Source: VRUE01 sp036266075
Lineage (GTDB): Bacteria > Actinomycetota > Thermoleophilia > Solirubrobacterales > 70-9
Length of the DNA: 64,000 nt
Assembly: GCA_036266075.1 (NCBI GenBank)
Contig: DATANV010000006.1
Coordinates: 62,001 to 126,000, forward strand
Direction of reading: 5' to 3'
The notes beneath the pieces are model-generated. The model had not been told where the DNA came from. It searched no databases and saw only the letters and a list, made by a program, of their open reading frames with translations. The translations under genes were made by a program, and so were the position numbers. Of the stretch, positions 42,593 to 51,320 are shown one piece after another. Every line of letters begins with the position of its first letter. Positions within the stretch are counted from its first letter, which is position 1.

Positions 42593-43452
42593 TCGTTCCT
42601 CGTGAAGACGTAGTCGGCGACGCCCTTCAGGTCGCCCGTCTCGCCGCCGGCCTCGGCCAGCGCCGCCGTCGCCTTGGTGTGGGACTCCGCGGCCAGCTCG
42701 CGAGCGCGCTCCAGGCCGAAGAGGCTGACGTAGGTGAGTTTGCCATGTCGCTCGTCGCTTCCACCCGGCTTTCCGAGCTGCTCGTCGCTGCCGGTCACGT
42801 CGAGGATGTCGTCCACTATCTGGAACAGCATTCCGAGCTCGCCCGCGAACCGGCGAAACGGCATTGTCTCAGGTTCGGGCAGGCCCTCGAGGATGAGCAC
42901 GACGCCGACCGCCGCACCGATCAGGCGGCCGGTCTTCAACCCGTGCAGGTCGCGCAGGCCCTCCGCATCGGCCGCCCCTCCGACTACGTCGGCGTACTGG
43001 CCGCCCACCATCCCGGCGACGCCGGTCGCGGCGCTCAGCTCGCCCAGGGCGGCCAGCACCCGCGCCGGCTGGCCCGGCTGGCCGCAGAAGATGCGGATCG
43101 CCTCGGCAAAGAGGCCGTCGCCGGCGAGAATCGCGACGTCCTCGCCGAACCTGACGTGCGCGGTCGGCACGCCGCGGCGCAACTCGTCGTCGTCCATCGC
43201 CGGCAGGTCGTCGTGGATCAGGGAGTAGGTGTGGATCAGCTCGATCGCCGCAGCCACCGGCAGGTAGTGCTCGGGATCGGCGCCGAGCGCGCGGGCGGTG
43301 GCCAGCGCGAGCACCGGTCGCACCCGCTTGCCGCCGGCGAGCAGCGAGTAGCGCATCGCCCCTTCGAGGCCGGCCGCGACCGGCGGCGCGGCAAAGCCGA
43401 GTCGCTCCAGCTCCGCCTCAGCGAGGCCGCGAAGGTCCTCCGGATAGCTCAC
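42589..43452 (-). CDS. ispA: Polyprenyl (farnesyl/geranylgeranyl) diphosphate synthase
   Basis: 287 residues from a GTG overlapping the upstream gene. First Asp-rich motif is IHDDLPAMDDDELRRG (DDxxxxD, typical of bacterial FPP synthases) and the second is FQIVDDILDVTGSDEQLGK. GGKRVRP provides diphosphate-binding residues. It condenses IPP with allylic diphosphates. Product length cannot be deduced confidently, though the DDx4D spacing favours FPP/GGPP. It lies directly upstream of dxs, consistent with a joint supply of isoprenoids. Confidence 0.92.
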   Translation of the reverse strand: MSYPEDLRGLAEAELERLGFAAPPVAAGLEGAMRYSLLAGGKRVRPVLALATARALGADPEHYLPVAAAIELIHTYSLIHDDLPAMDDDELRRGVPTAHVRFGEDVAILAGDGLFAEAIRIFCGQPGQPARVLAALGELSAATGVAGMVGGQYADVVGGAADAEGLRDLHGLKTGRLIGAAVGVVLILEGLPEPETMPFRRFAGELGMLFQIVDDILDVTGSDEQLGKPGGSDERHGKLTYVSLFGLERARELAAESHTKATAALAEAGGETGDLKGVADYVFTRNE

Positions 43453-43613
43453 TGCTCTTCGCGAATGCGGCGGTTCGCCTCCTCGACCGCCTCGGCCGAG
43501 AGCTCGGCCGCTTCGGCCGCCAGCTCGGCGGCCCGCTCGTCGCCGGCCGCCGAGCCTTCCAGCTCGGCGGCTATCTCCTGCAGTCGCGTGGAGATCTCGC
43601 GCAGGCGGCTCAC
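43449..43613 (-). CDS. Small coiled-coil protein in the xseB position
   Basis: 54 residues from GTG 43613, overlapping nusB (GTGA) and the polyprenyl synthase gene (GTGA). The sequence is almost all helix with heptads (VSRLREISTRLQEIAAELEG … LAAEAAELSAEAVEEANRRI). Exonuclease VII small subunit (XseB) often occupies this site next to ispA and dxs and is a short coiled coil, but the YE-G-LV motif of XseB is absent, so the name is only positional. Confidence 0.7.
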   Translation of the reverse strand: MSRLREISTRLQEIAAELEGSAAGDERAAELAAEAAELSAEAVEEANRRIREEQ

Positions 43614-43993
43614 CCGGAGACTCCCTGCCGCTCACGCACCACGGCCCCGAGGATTCCGTTGACGAAGCCGGGCGCATCGGTGCCGCAGTACTCCTTGGCG
43701 ATCTCCACGGCCTCGTCGATCGCGACCTCGTCGGGGACGTCTTCGCTGTGCTCGATCTCGTAGATCGCGACGCGCATCACGTTCAGCTCCAGCGGTGCGA
43801 TCCGCCCCAGCTTCCAACCGCGCGCGTGGCGGGCCACGATCGCGTCGAGCTCCTCGCGGCGCGACTCGACGGCCTCCGCCAACTCGCGAGTGAAAGATCT
43901 GGCATCGGCCAGCAGCTCGGCCAGCGGCCGGCCGGTGACGTCGTGCTGATAGCCGGCAAAGACGGCGTCGCGGCGCTGCTCGGACCTACGCAT
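43610..43993 (-). CDS. nusB: Transcription antitermination factor NusB
   Basis: 127 residues from ATG 43993 (MRRSEQRRDAVFAGYQHDV). The all-helical NusB pattern is clear, with ARGWKLGRIAPLELNVMRVAIYEIEH and DVPDEVAIDEAVEIAKEYCGTDAPGFVNGILGAV. It binds NusE/S10 and boxA RNA to keep rRNA transcription antiterminated. Part of efp-nusB, a common actinobacterial pair. Confidence 0.95.
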   Translation of the reverse strand: MRRSEQRRDAVFAGYQHDVTGRPLAELLADARSFTRELAEAVESRREELDAIVARHARGWKLGRIAPLELNVMRVAIYEIEHSEDVPDEVAIDEAVEIAKEYCGTDAPGFVNGILGAVVRERQGVSG

Positions 43994-44052
43994 GCACGTA
44001 TCTTCGCGCTTATCCCCCAGCGAGCGCCTCGCCGATCGCGCTGAGCAGCAGA

Positions 44053-44613
44053 CTAGGCGCGTGAAACGTACTCGCCGCTGCGCGTGTCGACGCGAATGCA
44101 CTCCCCCTCCTCGATGAAGAGGGGCACCTGAACCACCACCCCGGACTCGAGGGTCGCCGGCTTGTTGCCACCCCCCGAGGCAGTGTCGCCCTTCACGCCG
44201 GGCTCGGTCTGCGTCACCTTCATCTCAATCGCGCTCGGCACCTGCACATCGCTAGGGCGCTCATCGACGAAGAGCACGTCGACCTCATCGTTGGGGAGAA
44301 CCCACCGCATCGCCTCGCCGATGACCTCGCCAGGGATCTCGATCTGCTCGTAGTCCTGGCTGTCCATGAAGACGGCGGCGTCGCCAGAGTCGTAGAGGTA
44401 CTGCATCTTGCGCGACTCGGTGTGGACCGGGCGGAACTTCTCTCCGGCTCTGAACGTCTTGTCCTGCACCGAGCCGTCGTCGATCTTGCGCAGTTTGGTC
44501 CGCACAAAGGCTCCGCCCTTGCCGGGCTTGACGTGCTGGAACTCGAGGATCTTGAAGACCGACCCGTCGATCTCGATGTGGCTGCCGTTCTTGAACTGGT
44601 TGGTGGAGATCAC
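44053..44613 (-). CDS. efp: Elongation factor P
   Basis: 186 residues from GTG 44613 (VISTNQFKNGSHIEIDG), the family length. Three beta-barrel domains; the tip loop is HVKPGKGGAFVRTKL with an unmodified-type Lys and PGKGGA context. It relieves ribosome stalling at polyproline, relevant because several proteins here are Pro-rich. First gene of the nusB-dxs cluster. Confidence 0.97.
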   Translation of the reverse strand: MISTNQFKNGSHIEIDGSVFKILEFQHVKPGKGGAFVRTKLRKIDDGSVQDKTFRAGEKFRPVHTESRKMQYLYDSGDAAVFMDSQDYEQIEIPGEVIGEAMRWVLPNDEVDVLFVDERPSDVQVPSAIEMKVTQTEPGVKGDTASGGGNKPATLESGVVVQVPLFIEEGECIRVDTRSGEYVSRA

Positions 44614-44694
44614 GGCGCGCAATCCTAGACGTCCGCCGGGGTTGGGCGGCGAATACGAGGCGGGCAAGGCCGGTCATTAACCTGTAAGGCGGGA

Positions 44695-45171
44695 ATGGAG
44701 GGGAAGCTCGGGATACTCGCTGCAATCGCCCTTGCGACGCTTGCCGTCGCGTTGCCGGCGCAGGCCGAAGAACCGACGCGCGAAACCTACAAAGCCCAGG
44801 TCGAACCGCTCTGCCAGGCGAACCGGGCGAGGAACGAAAAGATCATGGCCGGCGCCAGGCAGCGCGTGAACAACGACAAGCTCGACGCCGCCGGCAAGCA
44901 GTTCGTGCGCGTCTCGGAATCCTTCGGCGACCTGGTCAAGCAGATCGCCGTCGTCCCGCCGCCCCCTGCCGACGCCCACCGGGTCGAACGCTGGCTGGAG
45001 CTGATGCGGCTGCTCGAAACGCGTCTGCGTACGGTGGGCAAGTACTTCAAGGTGGGCGAAAAGCTGAAAGCCACGCACGAGTCGATCCTCGCCGAACGCA
45101 GCGGCATCTCCGCCAACAACATCAGCATCGTCTTCCACTTCCACTACTGCCGCCTCTCGCACTTCGGCTGA
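44695..45171 (+). CDS. Secreted helical protein of unknown function
   Basis: 158 residues from ATG 44695, with AAGGCGGG just upstream. A signal peptide ends near AQA (residue 24). The mature part is helical with Lys/Arg/Leu heptads and a single pair of Cys (PLCQANRARN and FHYCRLSHFG) that may form a disulphide. No family recognised. It is divergent from efp and convergent with an SDR gene. Confidence 0.75.
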   Translation: MEGKLGILAAIALATLAVALPAQAEEPTRETYKAQVEPLCQANRARNEKIMAGARQRVNNDKLDAAGKQFVRVSESFGDLVKQIAVVPPPPADAHRVERWLELMRLLETRLRTVGKYFKVGEKLKATHESILAERSGISANNISIVFHFHYCRLSHFG

Positions 45172-45192
45172 GGCCGCGCGGGGCGGGGAGGG

Positions 45193-45999
45193 TCAGTCCG
45201 TCGTTTCGCTGCCGGTGCCGGTGGTCAGATCCGAGGCAGCGCCGCCGGAGAGCGCATGCCGCGTCAACCCCGGAGCGAGGACGCGTACGGCGGCAGCCAG
45301 TGCGTAGGGCCTCGGCACATAGCGCTCCGCCTTGCCGCGCAGGCCGACGTCGACGATCGCCTCGGCGACCCTCTCCGGCTTGGAGACGATCCAGCGGGTC
45401 AGCGCCCGTTCGCGCAGCTCGGTCGCCGGGAACCCCTCGGTGGCGACGAATCCCGGCAGGACCATGCCGGCGTGGACGTCGTGCGGGCGCTCCTCGAGGT
45501 AGAGCGAGTCGGTCCAACCGACCAGCGCGAACTTACTCGCCGAGTAGGCACCGGTGCGAGCCCGCGCCACCCGGCCCGCGGTGCTCGCCACGTTGACGAT
45601 CGCGCTCGGCGCCGAGTCGCGCAGCGCCGGCAGCAGCGCCTCGGTCAGGCGCAGCACCGCGTCGAAGTTGAGGTCCATGTGCCGCTCGACGTTGGCGTAG
45701 CCCTTCTCGGCGAAGCCACCGCGCCAGGCGCCGCCGGCGTTGTTGACGAGCAGGGTCAACCGGCCGGAGCGCTCGGCGACATGGGTCCGCACGCGCTGGG
45801 GTGCGTCGGCGGCGGTCAGGTCGGCGACCACGTAGCTCGCCTCGCAGGGCAGCGACTCCGCCAGCTCGCGCAGGCGCTCCTCGCGTCGGGCGACGAGGAT
45901 CAGCTCGGCTCCCGGCTCGCGGGCGAGCCGGCGGGCCGTCGCCTCGCCGATCCCGCTGGAGGCGCCGGTGATGAGCGCGACGATCGCCGATTGGTCCAT
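45193..45999 (-). CDS. Short-chain dehydrogenase/reductase (SDR)
   Basis: 268 residues from ATG 45999. TGASSGIG loop, RREER in the NADP-type position, NNAGGAWRGG, ASTAGRV and the catalytic YSASK. A C-terminal hydrophobic segment (YALAAAVRVLAPGL) resembles membrane-associated SDRs. Substrate unknown. It is divergent from the M42 peptidase gene. Confidence 0.88.
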   Translation of the reverse strand: MDQSAIVALITGASSGIGEATARRLAREPGAELILVARREERLRELAESLPCEASYVVADLTAADAPQRVRTHVAERSGRLTLLVNNAGGAWRGGFAEKGYANVERHMDLNFDAVLRLTEALLPALRDSAPSAIVNVASTAGRVARARTGAYSASKFALVGWTDSLYLEERPHDVHAGMVLPGFVATEGFPATELRERALTRWIVSKPERVAEAIVDVGLRGKAERYVPRPYALAAAVRVLAPGLTRHALSGGAASDLTTGTGSETTD

Positions 46000-46064
46000 C
46001 GCCGCAAGGTTATTCGTTCGGCGACCGAGCACGTTCGGATGAGTCGGGCATACTGCCGACTCCG

Positions 46065-47114
46065 ATGACCGAGATCCCCACTCTGCTCGACAAGCTGCTG
46101 AAGCCGGCCGCCCCCTCCGGCCACGAGGGCCCGGCGGCCGCCGTCTGGCGCGAGGAGGCCGCCTTCGCCTCGCTGAGCAGCGACGGCCTGGGCTCCTCCA
46201 TCGCCCGTGTCGGCGAGGCATCGCCGCTGCTCGCCGTCGTCGGCCACATCGACGAGATCGGCCTTGTCGTCACCCACATCGACGAGAAGGGCTTCCTCTG
46301 GTTCACGCCGATCGGTGGCTGGGACCCGCAGATCCTCGTCGGCCAGCGGGTCGCTGTACGCAGCCGCGACGGCCTGGTGCCGGGCGTCGTCGGCCGCAAG
46401 CCAATCCATCTGCTCGAGCCCGAGCAGCGCAAGAAGGTCGTCGAGCTGAAACGCCTGCACATCGACGTCGGCGCGACCGATGGCGAGGAGGCGGAAGCGA
46501 TGGTCCGGATCGGCGACCCGGTAACGATCGCCGCCGAGCCGGTGCGGCTGGCCGGCGAACGGCTTGCCTCCAAAGCGATGGACAACCGGCTCGGCGCCTA
46601 TGTCGCGCTGGAGGCGCTGCGACGCTGCCACGAGCGCGGCTCGCTGCAGGGCAGTTTCGCCGCCGTTGCCGCCGTGCAGGAGGAGATCGGCCTGTTCGGC
46701 GCTCGCACCGCGTCCTTTGAGCTGCGGCCCGATCTGGCAGTGGCGATCGACGTCACCCACGCCACCGACGCCCCCGGCGTCGACGAGAAGGAGATCGGCA
46801 GCCACCCGCTCGGCTCCGGCCCGGCGATCGGTCGCGGCTCGACGCTCTCGCCGAAGGTCTTCGAGCTGCTCGTCGATGCCGCCGAGGCGACCGGCATCGA
46901 GTACACGATCAACGCCAGCGGGCGCAGCACCAGCACCGACGCCGATGCGATCCAGATCTCCCGCTCGGGCATCCCCACCGGGCTGGTCTCGATCCCCCTG
47001 CGCTACATGCACTCTCCGGTCGAGCTGGTCGACCTTGCCGACGTCGAGGCCACTGTCGAGCTGATCGCCGCCTTCGCTGCCCGGCTCGACGACGACGTCG
47101 ACCTCAAACGCTGA
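46065..47114 (+). CDS. M42 family metallo-aminopeptidase
   Basis: 349 residues. Metal ligands and the tetrahedral-aminopeptidase motifs are visible: VVGHIDEIGLVV, ASKAMDNRLGAYVALEAL, VAAVQEEIGLFGAR (catalytic Glu) and LAVAIDVTHATDAPGV, and YMHSPVELVDLADVEAT near the end with a His. These oligomeric enzymes trim peptides from the N-terminus. Its stop overlaps the convergent GGDEF gene by 11 bp. Confidence 0.92.
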   Translation: MTEIPTLLDKLLKPAAPSGHEGPAAAVWREEAAFASLSSDGLGSSIARVGEASPLLAVVGHIDEIGLVVTHIDEKGFLWFTPIGGWDPQILVGQRVAVRSRDGLVPGVVGRKPIHLLEPEQRKKVVELKRLHIDVGATDGEEAEAMVRIGDPVTIAAEPVRLAGERLASKAMDNRLGAYVALEALRRCHERGSLQGSFAAVAAVQEEIGLFGARTASFELRPDLAVAIDVTHATDAPGVDEKEIGSHPLGSGPAIGRGSTLSPKVFELLVDAAEATGIEYTINASGRSTSTDADAIQISRSGIPTGLVSIPLRYMHSPVELVDLADVEATVELIAAFAARLDDDVDLKR

Positions 47115-48225
47115 GGACGACCCGGTCGCGGCCGCTGGCCTTGGCCGAGTAGAGGGCCGCGTCAGCGCAGCTGACCAGCTCGTCGGTGTCGACTGGCCCC
47201 TCCGGGGTGATGGCGAGGCCGATGCTGAGCGTCACCGGAACACCGACTGGGCGGCGCTCGCGGACCGCGTTGCGAAGCCGTTCGGCGATCTCGATGGCGC
47301 CCGCTTCGCCGGCTCCCGGCAGGATCACGAGGATCTCCTCGCCGCCGACGCGGTAGATCGAGTCGCCGGCCCGCAGCGCAGCGCGCATCGTGTAGGCGAC
47401 GTCCTGCAGGACCGCGTCGCCGGCGGCGTGCCCGAGCTGGTCGTTGACCCGCTTGAAGTGGTCGAGGTCGCAGAGCAGCAGCGCGTGCGAGAGGCCCTCC
47501 TCTTGGCTGGTCGGCTGCCCGTCGAGCTCCGCCAGGCGCTGCTCGAGCGCGTTGCGGTTGCTGAGGCCGGTCAGCGGGTCAAGCGTCGAGCGCCGGCGGT
47601 GAGCGCGGTCAGACTCGACCAGGGCGCCGGAAAGCACGACCGTGCTGAGCACGAGGGCGGCGGCGGCGATCACCTCCTTGTGATGCGCGGCGGCAGTGCT
47701 TGGCTCGAGGCCGTAGGTGCTGAGCAGCAGCAGGCCGACGATGTAGGCCGTGCCGATGGCGATGCCGCGTGGCTCGAAGCGGGCGCCGAGCGTCAGCGCC
47801 GGCAGCGCAAACCACATCAACGCCGGGCTGGAGGCGCCACCGGTGGTCACCACGGCGTCTGCCAGGAGCAGTGGCAGGATCCCCCAGGCGGTGGCGATCC
47901 AGAGGGCCGGGTGCTCGCTGTTGCGCATGAAGCTGTCGGCCACGGCGAAGCCGACGAGGCCGGCCAGCAGCGGCACGATCCACCACCAGCCGACCTCGCC
48001 GCCGACCGTGCTGAGAGCGATGGCGAGGATCGCGAAGGTGGCTAAGCGGTAGGGCCGCAGCCTGACCTCCATGTCGAGCAGGCGCTCGCGGCGGGCGTCG
48101 TCGCGCACCGCAACCAGCGACTCCTTCGCCTGCTGCCGGGAGGAGCTGCCCGTCGCCAGCCGCGCCGAGTGCGAGGTCTTCGCTGCAAGCTTCACCGAAT
48201 GCGCATCGGCCGTGGTGAGCGCCAA
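47104..48225 (-). CDS. Membrane diguanylate cyclase (GGDEF)
   Basis: 373 residues. About six hydrophobic helices (roughly residues 65-205) precede a GGDEF domain. The domain has DPLTGLSNRNALEQRL, LLLCDLDHFKRVNDQLGHAAGDAVL and the active loop YRVGGEEILVIL, a GGEE variant with Ile instead of Phe, still expected to be active. It makes cyclic di-GMP from GTP. No RxxD inhibitory site precedes the loop. The start may be lower than 48225. Confidence 0.9.
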   Translation of the reverse strand: MALTTADAHSVKLAAKTSHSARLATGSSSRQQAKESLVAVRDDARRERLLDMEVRLRPYRLATFAILAIALSTVGGEVGWWWIVPLLAGLVGFAVADSFMRNSEHPALWIATAWGILPLLLADAVVTTGGASSPALMWFALPALTLGARFEPRGIAIGTAYIVGLLLLSTYGLEPSTAAAHHKEVIAAAALVLSTVVLSGALVESDRAHRRRSTLDPLTGLSNRNALEQRLAELDGQPTSQEEGLSHALLLCDLDHFKRVNDQLGHAAGDAVLQDVAYTMRAALRAGDSIYRVGGEEILVILPGAGEAGAIEIAERLRNAVRERRPVGVPVTLSIGLAITPEGPVDTDELVSCADAALYSAKASGRDRVVLSV

Positions 48226-48270
48226 CTTGAGGTTGCAGCGGAGATGCCGTGTTAAGCGTGTGCGAACGCC

Positions 48271-49329
48271 TCAATCGACCAGCTGCAGATCCTTCGGCAG
48301 GCTGCTGAGGTTGCGGCAGCCGTCGGCGGCGACCACGACCAGGTCCTCGATCCGCACGCCCAGCTCGCCCGACAGGTAGACGCCGGGCTCGATCGTCACC
48401 ACCTCGTTCGCCTCGAGCACGTCTTTGGACCGCGGCGAGACGTGTGGCGCCTCGTGCACCTCGAGGCCGACGCCGTGGCCGAGGCCGTGGCCGAAGCGCT
48501 CGCCGTGCCCGGCCGCGGCGATCTTCTCGCGGGCGACGCTATCGAGGGCCTCGCCGCCGACCCCGGCGGCGACCGCCGCGAGCGCCGCCGCCTGCGCCTC
48601 GCGCACGACGTCGTAGACCCCGCGCGCCGCCTCCCCCGGCTCGCCGGTGGCGAAGGTGCGGGTCCCGTCGGAGCAGTAACCGTCGAGCCTGGCGCCCATG
48701 TCAAAGACGACCAGCTCGCCGCGGCCGATCTCGCGCTCGCCCGGCTCGGCATGCGGCAGCGCGGCGTTGGGACCGGCGGCGACGATCGCCGGAAAGGACG
48801 GGTCGGCGCCCAGCTCGCGGATTCGGGCTTCGGCGGCGCGAGCCACCTCGCGCTCGCGACGCCCGGCGAGGCCCGCTTCGAGGCTCCAGCGCCAGACCTC
48901 GTCGGCGAGCTCGGCGGCGGCGGCGATCGCCGCCAGCTCGTCCTCGTCCTTGACGCGGCGCAGCTTCTCGACCGCGCCGCCGGCGGCGACCATCTCGACG
49001 CCGTCGGCGAGCTTGCTGCGCAGCCGCTCGAGCAGCCGCACCGAGACCTGGTCGTCCTCAAAGCCGACCCGCCCGGCAAGGCGCTCGGCGATTCCCCCCA
49101 GCCAGTCGTCGCGGACGGTGACGACCTCCCAGCCGTCGACCTCTGCCGCGGCGCGCTCGGTGTAGCGGAAGTCGGTGAGGAAGAGGCGCGTTTCCGGACC
49201 GCAGACGCAGGCGCCGTTGGTGCCGCCGAAACCGGTCAGGTAGCGGACGTTGACCATCTCGGTGACGAGCACCAGGTCGAGCTCGCGCTCGGCAAGGCCC
49301 GCCGCGAGCCGGTCGCCGCGGCCCTTCAT
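48271..49329 (-). CDS. M24 aminopeptidase (Xaa-Pro type)
   Basis: 352 residues from ATG 49329 overlapping aroQ stop (ATGA). The pita-bread fold metal ligands are visible: VVFDMGARLDGYCSDGTRTFATG (two Asp), GHGLGHGVGLEVHEAP (His), VVTIEPGVYL (Glu) and GVRIEDLVVV (Glu). It removes N-terminal residues ahead of Pro, or matures peptides. In actinobacteria it is often found with aroQ and efp. Confidence 0.93.
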   Translation of the reverse strand: MKGRGDRLAAGLAERELDLVLVTEMVNVRYLTGFGGTNGACVCGPETRLFLTDFRYTERAAAEVDGWEVVTVRDDWLGGIAERLAGRVGFEDDQVSVRLLERLRSKLADGVEMVAAGGAVEKLRRVKDEDELAAIAAAAELADEVWRWSLEAGLAGRREREVARAAEARIRELGADPSFPAIVAAGPNAALPHAEPGEREIGRGELVVFDMGARLDGYCSDGTRTFATGEPGEAARGVYDVVREAQAAALAAVAAGVGGEALDSVAREKIAAAGHGERFGHGLGHGVGLEVHEAPHVSPRSKDVLEANEVVTIEPGVYLSGELGVRIEDLVVVAADGCRNLSSLPKDLQLVD

Positions 49330-49787
49330 TGTCCGCCGGCTACGCCCAGCTCGCCGGCGAGCGTGGCCAGCGCCGCGCCGTAGCCGTCCGGGCCCATGCC
49401 GGAGACCTTCTGCAACACGAGGCCGTCGAAGACCGAGATCCGCCGCCAGTCCTGGCGCGACTCGACGTCGGAGAGGTGGACCTCGACCGCGGGCAACCGG
49501 GTCAGCTCGAGGGCGTCGGCGATCGCCCGGCTGTAGTGAGTCCAGGCCCCGGCGTTGATCACGATCGCGTCGGCCAACTCCGGCGCGCGGTGCAGGTATT
49601 CGGCAAACTCGCCCTCTGCATTGGTCTGGAAGAAGATCGGTTCGAGGCCCAGCTTGCGGGCATCGCGCTGGATCCTCGTCTCCAGTTCGCTCAGCGAGAG
49701 GCCGCCGTAGATCGCCGGATCGCGTCGCTCGAGCACGTCGAAGTTGACCCCGTGCAGAACGGCGACGCGATTGTGGGCGCTGGTCAT
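49326..49787 (-). CDS. aroQ: Type II 3-dehydroquinate dehydratase
   Basis: 153 residues. The N-terminal VLHGVNFDVLERRDPAIYG replaces the usual HGPNLNLLGxREPxxYG but keeps the reactive Tyr and surrounding Asp/Arg. NAGAWTHYS, VEVHLSD with the catalytic His, and an Arg in SRQDWR follow. It interconverts 3-dehydroquinate and 3-dehydroshikimate. Overlaps the aroK/aroB fusion by ATGA. Confidence 0.88.
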   Translation of the reverse strand: MTSAHNRVAVLHGVNFDVLERRDPAIYGGLSLSELETRIQRDARKLGLEPIFFQTNAEGEFAEYLHRAPELADAIVINAGAWTHYSRAIADALELTRLPAVEVHLSDVESRQDWRRISVFDGLVLQKVSGMGPDGYGAALATLAGELGVAGGQ

Positions 49788-51316
49788 GCGTAGAGCTCCT
49801 TCACGGCGGCTTCGACCCTAGCCGGGTCGAGAACCTGGCCGGTCTGCGGGGCACCCGGCTCGGCGAGCAGCACGAAGCCGACGCCGGCCGCGGTCCGCTT
49901 CTTGTCGCGCCGGAGAGCAGCGAGGATGGCCTCGGCCTCGATCCCCGCATCCAGAGCAACCGGCAGGCCGTGCCGCCGCAGGGTCGACTCCACCTCGCCG
50001 CGGAGCTCGCCGGCGTCGGAGAGACGCAGGGTCGCCAGCAGCCCGAGGCCCACGGCCTCGCCGTGGCGGTAGGCCGCGTAGCCACTCGCCGCCTCGATCG
50101 CGTGACCGACCGTATGGCCGAGATTGAGCACCGCGCGCCGCCCGGCGTCGCGCTCGTCGTCGGCGACGACCTCGCACTTGTAGCGAGCGCAAGCGAAGAC
50201 GACGTCGCCGAGGGCACCGGGGTCCAGCACCGCGAGCGAGCGCACGTGCTCCCAAAGGGTCCCGCCCGCCAGCAGGCCGGTCTTCAACACCTCGACGAAG
50301 CCAGCCGCGAGCTCCTCCGCGGGCAGCGTCGCCAAGGTCGAGGCATCGGCGAGGACGGCCGCCGGCAGGTGGTAGGCCCCGGCGTAGTTCTTGCCCTCCG
50401 GCAGGTCGACGCCGGTCTTGCCGCCGTAGGCGGAGTCGACCTGGGCGACGAGCGAGGTCGGAACCTGCACGACGGGCACTCCGCGCTGATAGGTGTGGGC
50501 ACAGAAGCCCGCCAGGTCGCCGACCACGCCGCCGCCGAGGGCGACCAGGTGGTCCTCACGGGTCATCCCCACGCGCGCCAGCTCGCGCAGCACCCGCTCT
50601 GCCTCCGCCATCGTCTTGGCGCTCTCGCCGGGCGCGACCTCGACCAGATGCTCGAGCGGGGCCAGCCGCTCGGCGTACAACCGCCCGACCGAGCTGTCGC
50701 TGACGCAGAAGCGGCGCCCCTCAAGCGGCCACCAACCGGCATCGAGCAGGCCCTCGCCCACCATCACCGGGTACTCCCCCGAGGCGCTCACGGCCCACAG
50801 CAGCTTCGTCCCCGCCGGCAGGTCGGCGAGCGCCTCGATCGCGGGCAACGCGCGGCCGATCAGGCCACGGTCCCCCTGCGGGATGACGGCGTCGGCGAGC
50901 CGTTCGTAGAGCGGTAGCCGCACGGCGAGCAGGTCGGCGACGTCCGCGGCGCTGCGGGCCAGCGGCCGGTCGCTGCCCTCGATCCGCCGCCAGGCCTCCT
51001 CAGCGTCGATTTGCAGCCAGACGACGAGGTGGCGGCCGAGCGCCTCGCGCACCCGCTCGGAGAGGACGCTGCCGCCGCCGAGGGCGATCGCGCCGCCATC
51101 GGCCCGCTCGAGCAGCTCGCCGACGACCTCGGCCTCGCGGCTGCGGAAGCCCTCCTCGCCGTGGCGCTCGAAGGCCGCGGCGATCGAGCTGCCGAGCTCG
51201 GCTTCCATCAGCTCGTCGATCTCGGTCGTCTCCAGGCCCGCATCGCGAGCGGCGGCGAGCGCCGCCGACTTGCCGGCGCCCATGAAGCCGATGAAGACGA
51301 TCGCCGGCTGGCTCAC
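49784..51316 (-). CDS. Shikimate kinase-3-dehydroquinate synthase fusion
   Basis: 510 residues from GTG 51316. Residues 1-165 are shikimate kinase (AroK type): IVFIGFMGAGKSAALA P-loop, ETTEIDEL, FRSREAEVV, ALGGGSVL and DRPLA lid. Residues about 175-510 are 3-dehydroquinate synthase (AroB): ALGGGVVGDLAGFCAHTYQRGVPVVQVPTSLVAQVDSAYGGKTGVDL, FVEVLKTGLLAG, LNLGHTVGHAIE and HGEAVGLG. Two non-consecutive steps of the shikimate pathway are therefore made as one chain. It lies 4 nt after aroC. Confidence 0.95.
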   Translation of the reverse strand: MSQPAIVFIGFMGAGKSAALAAARDAGLETTEIDELMEAELGSSIAAAFERHGEEGFRSREAEVVGELLERADGGAIALGGGSVLSERVREALGRHLVVWLQIDAEEAWRRIEGSDRPLARSAADVADLLAVRLPLYERLADAVIPQGDRGLIGRALPAIEALADLPAGTKLLWAVSASGEYPVMVGEGLLDAGWWPLEGRRFCVSDSSVGRLYAERLAPLEHLVEVAPGESAKTMAEAERVLRELARVGMTREDHLVALGGGVVGDLAGFCAHTYQRGVPVVQVPTSLVAQVDSAYGGKTGVDLPEGKNYAGAYHLPAAVLADASTLATLPAEELAAGFVEVLKTGLLAGGTLWEHVRSLAVLDPGALGDVVFACARYKCEVVADDERDAGRRAVLNLGHTVGHAIEAASGYAAYRHGEAVGLGLLATLRLSDAGELRGEVESTLRRHGLPVALDAGIEAEAILAALRRDKKRTAAGVGFVLLAEPGAPQTGQVLDPARVEAAVKELYA

Positions 51317-51320
51317 CGGC

